From Janthinobacterium sp. (GTDB lineage: Bacteria > Pseudomonadota > Gammaproteobacteria > Burkholderiales > Burkholderiaceae_D): a stretch of 64,000 nt of DNA. The position numbers were made by a program, and so were the translations under genes. This document shows, one piece after another, positions 44,392 through 52,616 of the stretch. The stretch spans positions 1-64,000 of the forward strand of contig NZ_RFSK01000020.1 of assembly GCF_009923995.1 (NCBI RefSeq). The letters run 5' to 3'. Each line of letters starts with the position of its first letter. Positions within the stretch are counted from its first letter, which is position 1. A model generated the notes under the pieces. The model was not told the DNA's origin. It saw only the letters and a program-made list of their open reading frames with translations, and made no database searches.

Positions 44392-45414
44392 ATGTCATCC
44401 CCAACATTAAAAGTCGGCATCGTCGGCCTGGGCCGGCTGGGCCAGCGCCATGCCATCAACCTGGCGCAGCGCGTGCCGAATGCGCAAGTCGTGGCCGCCT
44501 GCAGTCCCGTGCCGGCGGAACTGGACTGGGCCGCCAGCACGCTCGGCATCACCACCGGCTATGCGGACTATGACGCCCTGCTGGCCCACCCGGGCCTGGA
44601 CGCCGTCTTCCTCGTCACGCCCACCTCGCTGCATGCGGAGCAGATCATCGCCGCCTTACGCGCCGGCAAGCACGTGTTTTGCGAAAAACCGCTGTCGCTG
44701 GACCTGGCCGACTGCCTGAAAGTGGAAGCGGAAGCGGCGCGCCACCCGCAACTGACCATCATGATCGGCTTCGTGCGGCGTTTCGACGCCAGCTACCATG
44801 ACGCGCAGCAAAAGATCGCCCAAAACCTGATCGGCAAGCCCTACCTCGTGCGTTCGCAAACCTGCGACCAGAACGACCCCAGCGGCGCTTTCATGCGCTT
44901 CGCTCCCACCAGCGGCGGCATCTTCCTCGACTGCAGCGTGCACGACATCGACCTGGCGCGCTGGCTGCTGGGCAATCCCGTGCCCAGGCGCGTGTATGCG
45001 AGCGGCACCAACGCCATCCACACGGGCTTGCAGGCATTCGGTGACGTCGACAATGGCCTGGCAACGGTGGAGTTTTCCGATGGCAGCATGGCCAGCTTCA
45101 TGGCGTCGCGCACCATGGCGCACGGCCATGAAACCTTGACGGAAGTGTTCGGCACGGGCGGGCGCCTCGCCGTGGGCAGCAATCCGCGCCTGAACCGGGT
45201 GGAAATTTCGGATGCGCATGGCGTGCGCAACGAGTGCACGCCCGACTTCTACGCCCGCTTCGCCGACGCCTTTCTGATCGAGGCGCAGGAGTTCACGGAT
45301 GCGGCGCTGGGCCGGCGCACCCTGTCGCTGACCTTGCACGACGCGACGGAAGCGACGCGCATCGGCCTGGCCATGACGCAGGCGATGCGCGAAGCGCGGC
45401 CCGTGGAGTTTTAA
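44392..45414 (+). CDS. Gfo/Idh/MocA family dehydrogenase (inositol locus)
   Basis: A 340-aa relative of IolG: nucleotide site VGLGRLGQRHAINL, lysine motif FCEKPLSLDLADCL, and catalytic GGIFLDCSVHDIDLARWLL. It may oxidise another inositol stereoisomer (scyllo- or D-chiro-inositol) or interconvert inososes. GGAGAC precedes the ATG. It is the third gene of the plus-strand operon and is convergent with the toxin-antitoxin pair 14 bases away. Confidence 0.88.
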   Translation: MSSPTLKVGIVGLGRLGQRHAINLAQRVPNAQVVAACSPVPAELDWAASTLGITTGYADYDALLAHPGLDAVFLVTPTSLHAEQIIAALRAGKHVFCEKPLSLDLADCLKVEAEAARHPQLTIMIGFVRRFDASYHDAQQKIAQNLIGKPYLVRSQTCDQNDPSGAFMRFAPTSGGIFLDCSVHDIDLARWLLGNPVPRRVYASGTNAIHTGLQAFGDVDNGLATVEFSDGSMASFMASRTMAHGHETLTEVFGTGGRLAVGSNPRLNRVEISDAHGVRNECTPDFYARFADAFLIEAQEFTDAALGRRTLSLTLHDATEATRIGLAMTQAMREARPVEF

Positions 45415-45427
45415 ACCGCCAGGGGAC

Positions 45428-45778
45428 TCAGGCGGCCGGCGCAGGAAACGGCTGTTTGGGTTCCACGGCCAGGCGCAAGCCCATGGCATCGAGGATGGCC
45501 GTCAAGGTGGCGAGCGATGGATTGCCATCCGGAGACAGGGTACGGTATAGCTGGGTGGCATTGAGCCTGGCCGCCTGCGCCACGGCGGGCACGCCGCCAA
45601 AGGCGCGCGTCAGCTGGCGCAGCACGGCCAGCAGTTCGCCATGCTCGCCATCGGCGAGGATATGGTTGATCAGTTCCAGGGCGAAGGCGGGGTCGTCGCG
45701 GTACAGTTCAGCCATCGCGTCGTCATGCGAACGGTCTCTTGGTGGTTTACGGATGTCCTCGCTCATGTTCTCTCTCAT
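45428..45778 (-). CDS. Antitoxin, HTH type (addiction module antidote family)
   Basis: A 116-aa protein with the pattern of the HI1420-like antidote family: ELYRDDPAFALELINHILADG, then a helix-turn-helix in AVAQAARLNATQLYRTLSPDGNPSLATLTAILDAMGLRLAVEP. It should bind the toxin and repress its own promoter. AGGAGAGG precedes the ATG at 45778, which lies inside the toxin gene, giving a 32-base overlap; an in-frame ATG at 45766 also exists. The toxin-first order is usual for this family. Confidence 0.85.
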   Translation of the reverse strand: MRENMSEDIRKPPRDRSHDDAMAELYRDDPAFALELINHILADGEHGELLAVLRQLTRAFGGVPAVAQAARLNATQLYRTLSPDGNPSLATLTAILDAMGLRLAVEPKQPFPAPAA

Positions 45779-46100
45779 GTCCCCTCTCCTTCCAGTCGTG
45801 CCAGCAGGCACACGCGTATTCGATATCCTTCGGCTGCGTGCGCTTGTCTCCGCCGCACAGCAATAAAATAATCTGTTCGCCGGCAATGGCATAGTAGATA
45901 CGGTACCCGGCCCCCACGTCGATGCGCAACTCCCACACGCCATCGCGACAAAATTTGTGGTCGCCAAAATTGCCGGGAATCATACGCAGCACGCGGCGCA
46001 CGATGGCCACCCGGGCCGTATTGTCGCGCTGGCGCTTCAGCCATTCCGTGTATAAATCCCTGCCCGATGACGTCAGGTAGTGCCGGATCTCGTACATCAT
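45747..46100 (-). CDS. RelE/HigB-like toxin (addiction module killer family)
   Basis: A 117-aa protein, HI1419-like: MYEIRHYLTSSGRDLYTEWL, then RRVLRMIPGNFGDHKFCRDGVWELRIDVGAGYRIYYAI, with the catalytic-type Arg and Tyr/aromatic pattern of RelE-fold RNases (ribosome-dependent mRNA cleavage). The last 13 residues are a charged tail with the repeat ERGH-EREH-ERGH, encoded where the antitoxin start overlaps. Two tandem ATGs (46100, 46097) are equally possible. No mobile element is adjacent. Confidence 0.85.
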   Translation of the reverse strand: MMYEIRHYLTSSGRDLYTEWLKRQRDNTARVAIVRRVLRMIPGNFGDHKFCRDGVWELRIDVGAGYRIYYAIAGEQIILLLCGGDKRTQPKDIEYACACWHDWKERGHEREHERGHP

Positions 46101-46337
46101 ATTCGTCCATAAACGAAGAAAGATCAAGGAGAAAATCACGCAGATAAGTAAAAAAAGAAGACCCCGCCATCTTGCTACCAAACCCGCTCATGCAGGCCGT
46201 GAATGCCGGGTTCACTGAGCTATATCAAGATGCGTTTCCCCAGTTACTGTAACGAAATGATGTGGCGCGTACACGCCTCACACCTGTGCCAATGCGCTAT
46301 ACAATAAGCGCCTGCCAACCGTGAAAACCTTGCCGCC

Positions 46338-47555
46338 ATGACGCATAACGATAGCAATACTCCCCTCCTTGCCGACGTGGCCGAACGCTACGTCAAACTG
46401 GTCCTGGCCATGGGCCGGCACGACGCGTCGTATGTCGATGCGTATTACGGACCGCCGGCCTGGCAGGAGGAGGCGAACGCACAGCCACGGAGCTTGCGCG
46501 ATATCCAGGCTGCGGCACAAACCGCGCTGGCCCTGCTGGCTGGTGACGCCTCCTTGCGCGCCATCAACCTGCGCACCCAGCTGCAGGCCGTGCTGGCCAA
46601 GGCGGACATGCTGCAAGGCACACGCCTCGATTTCGACACGGAAAGCGCGCGCCTGTACGACGCCGTCTCGCCGCACCATGACCGTGCCTACTACGCGGCG
46701 CTGGTGGCGGAAATCGACGCCCTGCTGCCCGGCGCCGGCTCGGTCAGCGAACGCGTGAATGCCTTGCGCGCGCAACTCATCATTCCCGCCGACAAGCTGC
46801 GCGCCGTCATGGACGCGGCCATCCGCGCCGGCCGCGAACGTACCCTGCAGCACATCGCCTTGCCGGAGGGGGAAGACTTCGTCCTGGAATTTGTCACCGA
46901 CAAGCCATGGAGCGGCTACAACTGGTACAAGGGCAACTACCAGAGCGTGATCCAGATCAATACGGACTTGCCCGTGTATATCGATCGCGCCGTCGACCTC
47001 GGCTGCCATGAAGCCTATCCGGGCCACCACGTGTACAACGTGCTGCTCGAACGCGACCTGGTGCGCGGCAGGGGCTGGGTCGAATATTGCATTTACCCCC
47101 TGTACTCGCCGCAATCGCTGATCGCCGAAGGCACGGCCAATTACGGCATCGAACTGAGTTTTACAGATGCGGAGCGGCTGGCCTTCGAGCAGCAGGTGCT
47201 GTACCCGCTGGCCGGCCTGGACCCGGCGCTGGCACCGCGCTATGCGCAGCTGAACGGGCTGCTGGCCAGGCTGAGCTATGCCGACAACGACATCGCCCGC
47301 CAATACCTCGAAGGCAGCCTCACGCGTGAAGAAGCGCTGGAATGGCTGGTCAACGTGCGCCTGTACCCGGCCGAAAAATCCGCCCAGCGCCTGCAGTTCT
47401 ACGACGCCATGGGCGCCTACGTCATCAACTACAACCTGGGCCAGGACATGGCAAAAGCCTATGTCGAACGCCAGGGCGCGACGCGCGCGCAGCACTGGGC
47501 CGCCTTCCGTGACCTGATGTCCTCGCCACGCGTGCCCAGCGCCCTGCTCCCTTAG
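46338..47555 (+). CDS. DUF885-like metallopeptidase-type protein
   Basis: A 405-aa cytoplasmic protein (no signal peptide). It has the DUF885 hallmark HEAYPGHH (H224, E225, H230, H231) and a later glutamate in LIAEGTANYG (E264), which together look like a gluzincin-type metal site with a spacing other than classic HExxH. Typical DUF885 proteins are 550-600 aa and exported; this one is shorter and lacks the leader, so it is a compact variant. Function unknown, probably hydrolysis of peptides. Its stop overlaps the convergent MFS gene by four bases. Confidence 0.75.
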   Translation: MTHNDSNTPLLADVAERYVKLVLAMGRHDASYVDAYYGPPAWQEEANAQPRSLRDIQAAAQTALALLAGDASLRAINLRTQLQAVLAKADMLQGTRLDFDTESARLYDAVSPHHDRAYYAALVAEIDALLPGAGSVSERVNALRAQLIIPADKLRAVMDAAIRAGRERTLQHIALPEGEDFVLEFVTDKPWSGYNWYKGNYQSVIQINTDLPVYIDRAVDLGCHEAYPGHHVYNVLLERDLVRGRGWVEYCIYPLYSPQSLIAEGTANYGIELSFTDAERLAFEQQVLYPLAGLDPALAPRYAQLNGLLARLSYADNDIARQYLEGSLTREEALEWLVNVRLYPAEKSAQRLQFYDAMGAYVINYNLGQDMAKAYVERQGATRAQHWAAFRDLMSSPRVPSALLP

Positions 47556-48943
47556 GCCTGGTCGGGCGCCAGCCGGTACAGCGGCAAGGCCACCGCCAGG
47601 CACGCCAGCCCCGCCAGCAGCATGGCCAGCTGGAAGCCGGCGGCCAGCGCCGCGACGTGGCCCGCCCGTTCCAGCAGGGCGGCGGCGCGCATGCTCATCA
47701 CGCTGCCCAGCACGGCCACGCCCATGGTCATGCCTGCCTGGCGCAAGGCATTCATGATGGCCGATGCCATCGCCGCACGCTCGGCGCCCACGCTGGCCAT
47801 CGCCAGCAGGCCGGTAGCAGGCACGGCCAGCCCCATGGCCACGCCCAGCAGGCCGAACAAGATACCCACGATGGCATAGGGCGTGCGCGGCGCCAGGGTC
47901 GCCGTGGCCAGCAGCACCAGGCCCGCCAGCACATAGCCGCCCAGCATCAGGCGCGGCAAGGACACATGGCGGTTGAGGCGGCCGAAACACAGGGACACGA
48001 TCGCCATGGCCGCAAACTGCGGCAACATGCGCCAGCCGCTGGCCCCTGCCGCCCAGCCCTGGATCTGCTGCAAGTACAGCGAGAAAAAGAACAGGCTGCT
48101 GTAGCAGGCAAAGCCCAGCACCAGCGAGGCCAGGTTGACCAGCGCAAAGGTGCGCTCGCGAAACAGCTGCAACGGCAACAGGGGGCGCGGCGCACGCGCC
48201 TCGACGGCCAGGAAGGCGACAAAGACCAGCAGCGCCACCGCCAGCGGCGGCCCGGCCGGCGTCTTCCCGTCACCCAGCGCAATCAAGCCATAGGTGAGCG
48301 CGCCCAGCCAGACGATGCTCAGCGCCTGGCCGGCCCGGTCCAGCGCCGCCTGCCCGCGGTACCGGCGCTCCGGAATGCCCCAGGCGCCCAGCAGCATGGC
48401 CAGCAATCCCAGCGGCAAATTGATCAGGAAAATGCTTTGCCACCCCGTGGCCTCCAGCAGCATGCCGCCCAGCAGCGGCCCCAGGATCAGCGCCAGCGCG
48501 CTGAAGGCGGACCAGCCGCCGATGACGTGCGCCCGGGCGCGCGGATCGGGGAAGGCATGGCTGAGTATCGGCATGGCGCCCGGGATCAGCAGGGCCCCTG
48601 CCACGCCCTGCACGGCGCGCCCCGCCAGGAGCAGCGGCAGGCTGGCGGCCAGGGCACACAGCAGTGAACCGGCCGTAAACAGGGCCACGCCCAGCAGCCA
48701 GATGCGCTTGTGGCCATGCCGGTCGCCCAGCGGTCCGGCCGACAGCATGCAGGCCGACAGGCATAGCGCGTACGCATTGACCACCCACTGCAAGCCCGCC
48801 ATGTCCGTGGCCAGCGCCGTCTGCAGGGTGGGCAAGGCCACGTTGACGATGCTGATATCGAGCGAGGCGAGAAAGGTGCCCAGGTAGGCAGCGGCCACCA
48901 GGGCCGCGCGGCGATAAGGCTGCATGGAGTCGCTCCAGTTCAT
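47552..48943 (-). CDS. MFS exporter, DHA2 (EmrB/QacA) family
   Basis: Inner-membrane drug:H+ antiporter of 463 aa with about 14 hydrophobic helices. Motifs: LDISIVNVALPTLQ (helix 1, motif D1), GPLGDRHGHKRIWLLG (motif A), and GWSAFSALALILGPLLGGMLLE (motif C of the 14-helix exporters). GGAAG precedes the start. It is divergent from a TetR regulator with a clear operator between them, so expression is probably induced by its own substrates (dyes, disinfectants or metabolites). Confidence 0.9.
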   Translation of the reverse strand: MNWSDSMQPYRRAALVAAAYLGTFLASLDISIVNVALPTLQTALATDMAGLQWVVNAYALCLSACMLSAGPLGDRHGHKRIWLLGVALFTAGSLLCALAASLPLLLAGRAVQGVAGALLIPGAMPILSHAFPDPRARAHVIGGWSAFSALALILGPLLGGMLLEATGWQSIFLINLPLGLLAMLLGAWGIPERRYRGQAALDRAGQALSIVWLGALTYGLIALGDGKTPAGPPLAVALLVFVAFLAVEARAPRPLLPLQLFRERTFALVNLASLVLGFACYSSLFFFSLYLQQIQGWAAGASGWRMLPQFAAMAIVSLCFGRLNRHVSLPRLMLGGYVLAGLVLLATATLAPRTPYAIVGILFGLLGVAMGLAVPATGLLAMASVGAERAAMASAIMNALRQAGMTMGVAVLGSVMSMRAAALLERAGHVAALAAGFQLAMLLAGLACLAVALPLYRLAPDQA

Positions 48944-48965
48944 GAATTCGCTTCCATCATAATTA

Positions 48966-48984
48966 TTGACTGACCGTCAGTCAA
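48966..48984. promoter_or_regulatory. TetR-type operator between MFS and TetR genes
   Basis: TTGACTGACCGTCAGTCAA, 9-bp arms around one central base, 23 bases before the MFS start in the divergent gap. Typical of a TetR dimer site controlling both genes. Confidence 0.75.
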
Positions 48985-49048
48985 TTGAAAATCAATCGTG
49001 TGCACGCGGGAACTTGGGCGGCGCCTGCGCTTCACTTATACTGGCTGC

Positions 49049-49693
49049 ATGACCATTTCCCGCCCTGCCATGCCCGATACTGCCGCCGCCACGCCAGCAC
49101 CCGTCCGCCCCCGCACCAAGCCGGCGGAAGTGCGCCTCGACGAACTGATGGCCGCCGCCGAGCGGCTATTCCTGGACAAGGGCGTGGAAGCGACCACCGT
49201 CAGCGACATCACCACCCTGGCGGGCGTGGCCAAAGGCACGTTCTACCATTACTTCCCGTCCAAGCACGAGATGCTGGCCGCGCTGGCCGCACGCTATACG
49301 GAACGCTTCCTGGCCAGCCTGGAAGCGGCCGTCGCCCTGTGCATGCCGCACGACTGGGAAGGCCGCCTGCGCGCGTGGGTGCAGGCGAACGTGGCCACCT
49401 ACCTGGACACCTGGCGCCTGCACGACATCGTCTACACGCACCAGCGCCGCAGCATCGGCATCGATCCCGTAGACAATCCCGACAAAAACGCCATCCTGGT
49501 GCAGCTGGGCGCCATCCTGGCGGGCGGCGCGGCAGCGGGTGCATGGCCCTTGCCCCAGCCGCGCCTGGCGGCCCTGATGATTTACTCGGCCGTGCATGGC
49601 GTGACGGACGACGCCATCGCCGCGCAACTGCAAGACAGCAGCGCCTTTGCCGCCGACGTGGCCGACGCCTGCCTGCGCATGCTGGGCCGCTGA
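49049..49693 (+). CDS. TetR family repressor
   Basis: A 214-aa regulator. The N-terminal helix-turn-helix (about residues 30-75) reads AAERLFLDKGVEATTVSDIT and then VAKGTFYHYFPSKHEMLAAL, the standard TetR pattern; the rest is the ligand-binding helical domain. Divergent from the MFS exporter across a perfect dyad. The start at 49049 gives a 30-residue lead; a Met at 49070 is also possible. Confidence 0.88.
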   Translation: MTISRPAMPDTAAATPAPVRPRTKPAEVRLDELMAAAERLFLDKGVEATTVSDITTLAGVAKGTFYHYFPSKHEMLAALAARYTERFLASLEAAVALCMPHDWEGRLRAWVQANVATYLDTWRLHDIVYTHQRRSIGIDPVDNPDKNAILVQLGAILAGGAAAGAWPLPQPRLAALMIYSAVHGVTDDAIAAQLQDSSAFAADVADACLRMLGR

Positions 49694-49782
49694 CAAAGCG
49701 CAGCGATTATGGGCCACTCCTGCGCGGCATCAAGCCACGGCGCCTGGCGCCATCCATACTGTATTGATTGGAGACACAGGCA

Positions 49783-50823
49783 ATGAACCGGATTCTTTCC
49801 CGCCTCCCTGCCCTGCTGCTGGCACTGTCCTGCCACGCGGCGTTCCTGGCGCCGGCGCAGGCCCGCGATGCCGCCACCCTGCCCGCCCTCAGCCCGCGCC
49901 AGCAGGCGCTGATGGCGACAGTCGTGGGCAATGCCGCCCATCCGCGCATCCTGCAGGTGCGCCTGGACGAACTGCACCCAACGCAAGCGGCCATCGGCTA
50001 CGACCAGGTGTACTACAAGCTGGGACGCTATGCGGCCGAAGAACAGCACATCGCCCACATCGCCAAGCCAAAGAAATTTGCCGACCTGTGCGAAGCCAAT
50101 GGCCAGGGCGACGTCCTGCCCGGCACGGCCAACGTGGCCGGCGCCACCCTCGCCGCGCCGCCGCCCGGCTACCGCTGCAAGGCGGCCGTGGCCAGCCGTC
50201 CCGACGACATGAAAACCGTCGTCATCGGCCCCCGCGGCGTCCTGTACCTGACGGACGGCCACCACACCTTTTCCACCTTCCGCGCGGCCGATGGCGGACG
50301 CAACGGGCAACTGCAGGTCTGGGTCAAGGTCAGCGACAACTTCAGCGCCCTGAGCGAACCCGCGTTCTGGGCCCGCATGCAGCAGGAAAGCAAGGTCTGG
50401 CTGAAGAACGGCCGCAACCAGCCGATCACGCCGCAACAGCTGCCGTCGTCCATCGGCCTGCAGTCGCTCGGCGACGACCCTTACCGTTCGCTCGTCTACT
50501 TCACGCGTGAAGTGGGCTACGCACCACCCGGGCATGCCACGGAATTCCTCGAGTTCTACTGGGCCGACTGGCTGCGTGCCCAGCCTGCGCCGGACCTGGC
50601 GCGCGTGAACCGGCTCGATCCGGCCGCATATGCCGGCGCCATCCTGCAGGCGGCACAGGCGATGGTGGCGTTGCGGCCCGATGCCATCGTCAGCGGCGGC
50701 AAGCGGGCGGCGGACCTGGGCGCGCTGGACGAAATCGACCACGAGGCACTCGATGAATTGACGCAGGAGAAAGGCAAGCTGCGCTACGCCATCGGCTACC
50801 GCAAGTCGCTGCCACGCCAGTAA
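49783..50823 (+). CDS. Exported ParB/sulfiredoxin-like (ParBc_2) protein, copy 1
   Basis: A 346-aa protein with a signal peptide (about 27 residues, ending PAQARD). The mature part matches the pattern I recall for PF08857, a putative ParB-like nuclease family: LQVRLDELHPTQ, GYDQVYYKLGRY, KKFADLCEANGQ, and LYLTDGHHTF (D158, H160, H161), which aligns with the ParB/sulfiredoxin phosphate-binding loop. Two cysteines, C103 and C132, are kept in the tandem paralog and could form a disulfide. It cannot act on chromosomal DNA if it is periplasmic, so the annotated nuclease role is doubtful. GGAG precedes the ATG. Confidence 0.75.
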   Translation: MNRILSRLPALLLALSCHAAFLAPAQARDAATLPALSPRQQALMATVVGNAAHPRILQVRLDELHPTQAAIGYDQVYYKLGRYAAEEQHIAHIAKPKKFADLCEANGQGDVLPGTANVAGATLAAPPPGYRCKAAVASRPDDMKTVVIGPRGVLYLTDGHHTFSTFRAADGGRNGQLQVWVKVSDNFSALSEPAFWARMQQESKVWLKNGRNQPITPQQLPSSIGLQSLGDDPYRSLVYFTREVGYAPPGHATEFLEFYWADWLRAQPAPDLARVNRLDPAAYAGAILQAAQAMVALRPDAIVSGGKRAADLGALDEIDHEALDELTQEKGKLRYAIGYRKSLPRQ

Positions 50824-50900
50824 CCTTTCCTCATGTCATCATCCTGACATCTGCGCCCGCTAGCATGTCGGCACTTTTCAGCCGACATCACGGGACAGAC

Positions 50901-52547
50901 ATGTACAACAGCACCACCTTGCAGCGCCGCAGCCCCCTCGCCATCGCCGTCGCCATCGCACTGGGCAGCACCCTGGCCGCCTGCGGCGGCAGCGATACGC
51001 CGGCAAGCAGCAACGACACCATCGCCCCGGCCCGCATCGTCAGCGTCGTGGCCGCCACGGGCAAGGCCGTCGCAGGCAGCGTCATCAGCGTGTACGATGC
51101 CAACAAGGACAAGGTCGGCGCCAGTGCGGCGGACGCCAGCGGCAAGGTCAACATCGCCATCAGCGCGGCTGCCAAGGCGCCCTTCCTCATTACCACCACC
51201 ACCGCCAGCGGCGACGTGCTGTACACCGTCTCGCTGAAGGAAAAAACCGTCAACCTGACACCGCTCACCTCCGTCATCACCATGCAGCTGCTGGGCAGCG
51301 CACCGGCCAGCGCGCCGGCGGCCAGCCTGGCGGCCATCGACGCGGCCAAGCTGCAAGCGGCGCAGACGCAGCTGGGCACGGCCCTGGCAGCCCCCCTGCA
51401 AACCCTGGGCATGGCGGCCAATTATGACTTCGTCAACGGCGCCCTGACGCCCGGCAGCAAGGACCCGGCCGACGTCCTGCTCGACAACCTGCAGGTGAAA
51501 CAGAGCGGCACCGATATCGACATCGTCAATGCCAGCGGCAGCATCGTCGCGCAAATCCTCAACGGCGGCGCACCGCTGGCCACCGGCAAGAGCGTGCTGG
51601 AAACGCCACCCGTCCTGAGCGCGCGCCAGCAAGTGCTGGCCGCCACGGCCGCCGGCACCGACGCGGCCCCCGTCTTCCTGCAGGTGTCGCTCGACGAGCT
51701 GCGTCCCACGCAGCCGGCCGTCGGCTACGACCAGATCTACTACAAGCTGGGCCGCTATGGCGCGGAAGACCAGATCATGGCCAAGACCAACAAGCCAAAG
51801 AAATTCGCCGAACTGTGCGAAGCCAATGGCCAGGACGACGTCATCACCAAGACGGCCAACGTGGCCGGCGCCACCCTGAGCAACCCGCCTGCCACCTTCC
51901 AGTGCAAGTCCGCCGTGGGCACCAAGCCGGGCGACATGAAGACCGTCGTCATCGGCCCGAACGGCACGCTGTACCTGACGGATGGCCACCACACGTTCAG
52001 CGCCTTCTGGGACGCCGACAATGGCCAGAACCACCAGCTGAAAGTCTGGGTCAAGGTGACGGACAATTTCAGCAAGCTCAATGAATATGATTTCTGGGCG
52101 CAGATGAAAAAGGTCAACAAGGTCTGGCTCAAGGATGGCAGCAACAAGGCGATCGCCACCAGCCAGCTGCCGGCGTCCATCGGCCTGAAATCGCTGGGCA
52201 ACGATCCTTACCGCGCCCTCGTCTACTTCACGCGCGACGCGGGCTACGTGGTGCCGGCGACTTCCACGGAATTCCTCGAGTTCTACTGGGCCGACTGGCT
52301 GCGCAAGCAGGCCGCCGTCGACCTGACCAAGACGGATACCAGCGACATCACCAGCTACATGGCCACCATCAAGACGGCTTCGCTGGCGATGGCGGGCCTG
52401 AAGGCGGGCGACATCGTCAGCGGCGGCGTCACGGCGCAGGCGCTGGGCTGGACGGGCGTCTTCAGCCAGGCGGCGCTGGACGACCTGGTCACGCCGACGG
52501 GCAAGCTGAGCTATTCCATCGCGTACAAGAAATCGCTGACGAAGTAA
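50901..52547 (+). CDS. Lipoprotein with ParB/sulfiredoxin-like (ParBc_2) domain, copy 2
   Basis: A 548-aa paralog of the preceding gene. It begins with a lipoprotein leader (lipobox LAAC, C28), then an Ala-rich module (about 42-235) that resembles a carboxypeptidase-regulatory or Ig-like domain (AGSVISVYDANKDKVGA), and then the ParBc_2-like domain (about 238-548) with DGHHTF (D361, H363, H364) and the conserved C306 and C335. Well over half the aligned positions are identical to copy 1, including blocks of near-identical DNA, so this is a tandem duplication with an added anchor module. It lies 77 bases after copy 1 and ends at a strong terminator. Confidence 0.75.
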   Translation: MYNSTTLQRRSPLAIAVAIALGSTLAACGGSDTPASSNDTIAPARIVSVVAATGKAVAGSVISVYDANKDKVGASAADASGKVNIAISAAAKAPFLITTTTASGDVLYTVSLKEKTVNLTPLTSVITMQLLGSAPASAPAASLAAIDAAKLQAAQTQLGTALAAPLQTLGMAANYDFVNGALTPGSKDPADVLLDNLQVKQSGTDIDIVNASGSIVAQILNGGAPLATGKSVLETPPVLSARQQVLAATAAGTDAAPVFLQVSLDELRPTQPAVGYDQIYYKLGRYGAEDQIMAKTNKPKKFAELCEANGQDDVITKTANVAGATLSNPPATFQCKSAVGTKPGDMKTVVIGPNGTLYLTDGHHTFSAFWDADNGQNHQLKVWVKVTDNFSKLNEYDFWAQMKKVNKVWLKDGSNKAIATSQLPASIGLKSLGNDPYRALVYFTRDAGYVVPATSTEFLEFYWADWLRKQAAVDLTKTDTSDITSYMATIKTASLAMAGLKAGDIVSGGVTAQALGWTGVFSQAALDDLVTPTGKLSYSIAYKKSLTK

Positions 52548-52561
52548 CTGCGGCGTAAACG

Positions 52562-52600
52562 ACAACGGCCCGCCTGTCAGGCTGACAGGCGGGCCGTTGT
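52562..52600. terminator. Bidirectional terminator hairpin
   Basis: A perfect 18-bp stem (starting ACAACGGCCCGCC and ending GGCGGGCCGTTGT) with a 3-base loop lies between the convergent ParB-like and ABC ATPase genes. Confidence 0.8.
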
Positions 52601-52616
52601 CTATGGCAGGTAGCGC

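Noticed and set aside
46243-46253. Small dyad GTTAC-T-GTAAC before the DUF885-like gene
   Set aside because: Too short to distinguish from chance, although its place in the divergent toxin/peptidase gap would fit an operator.
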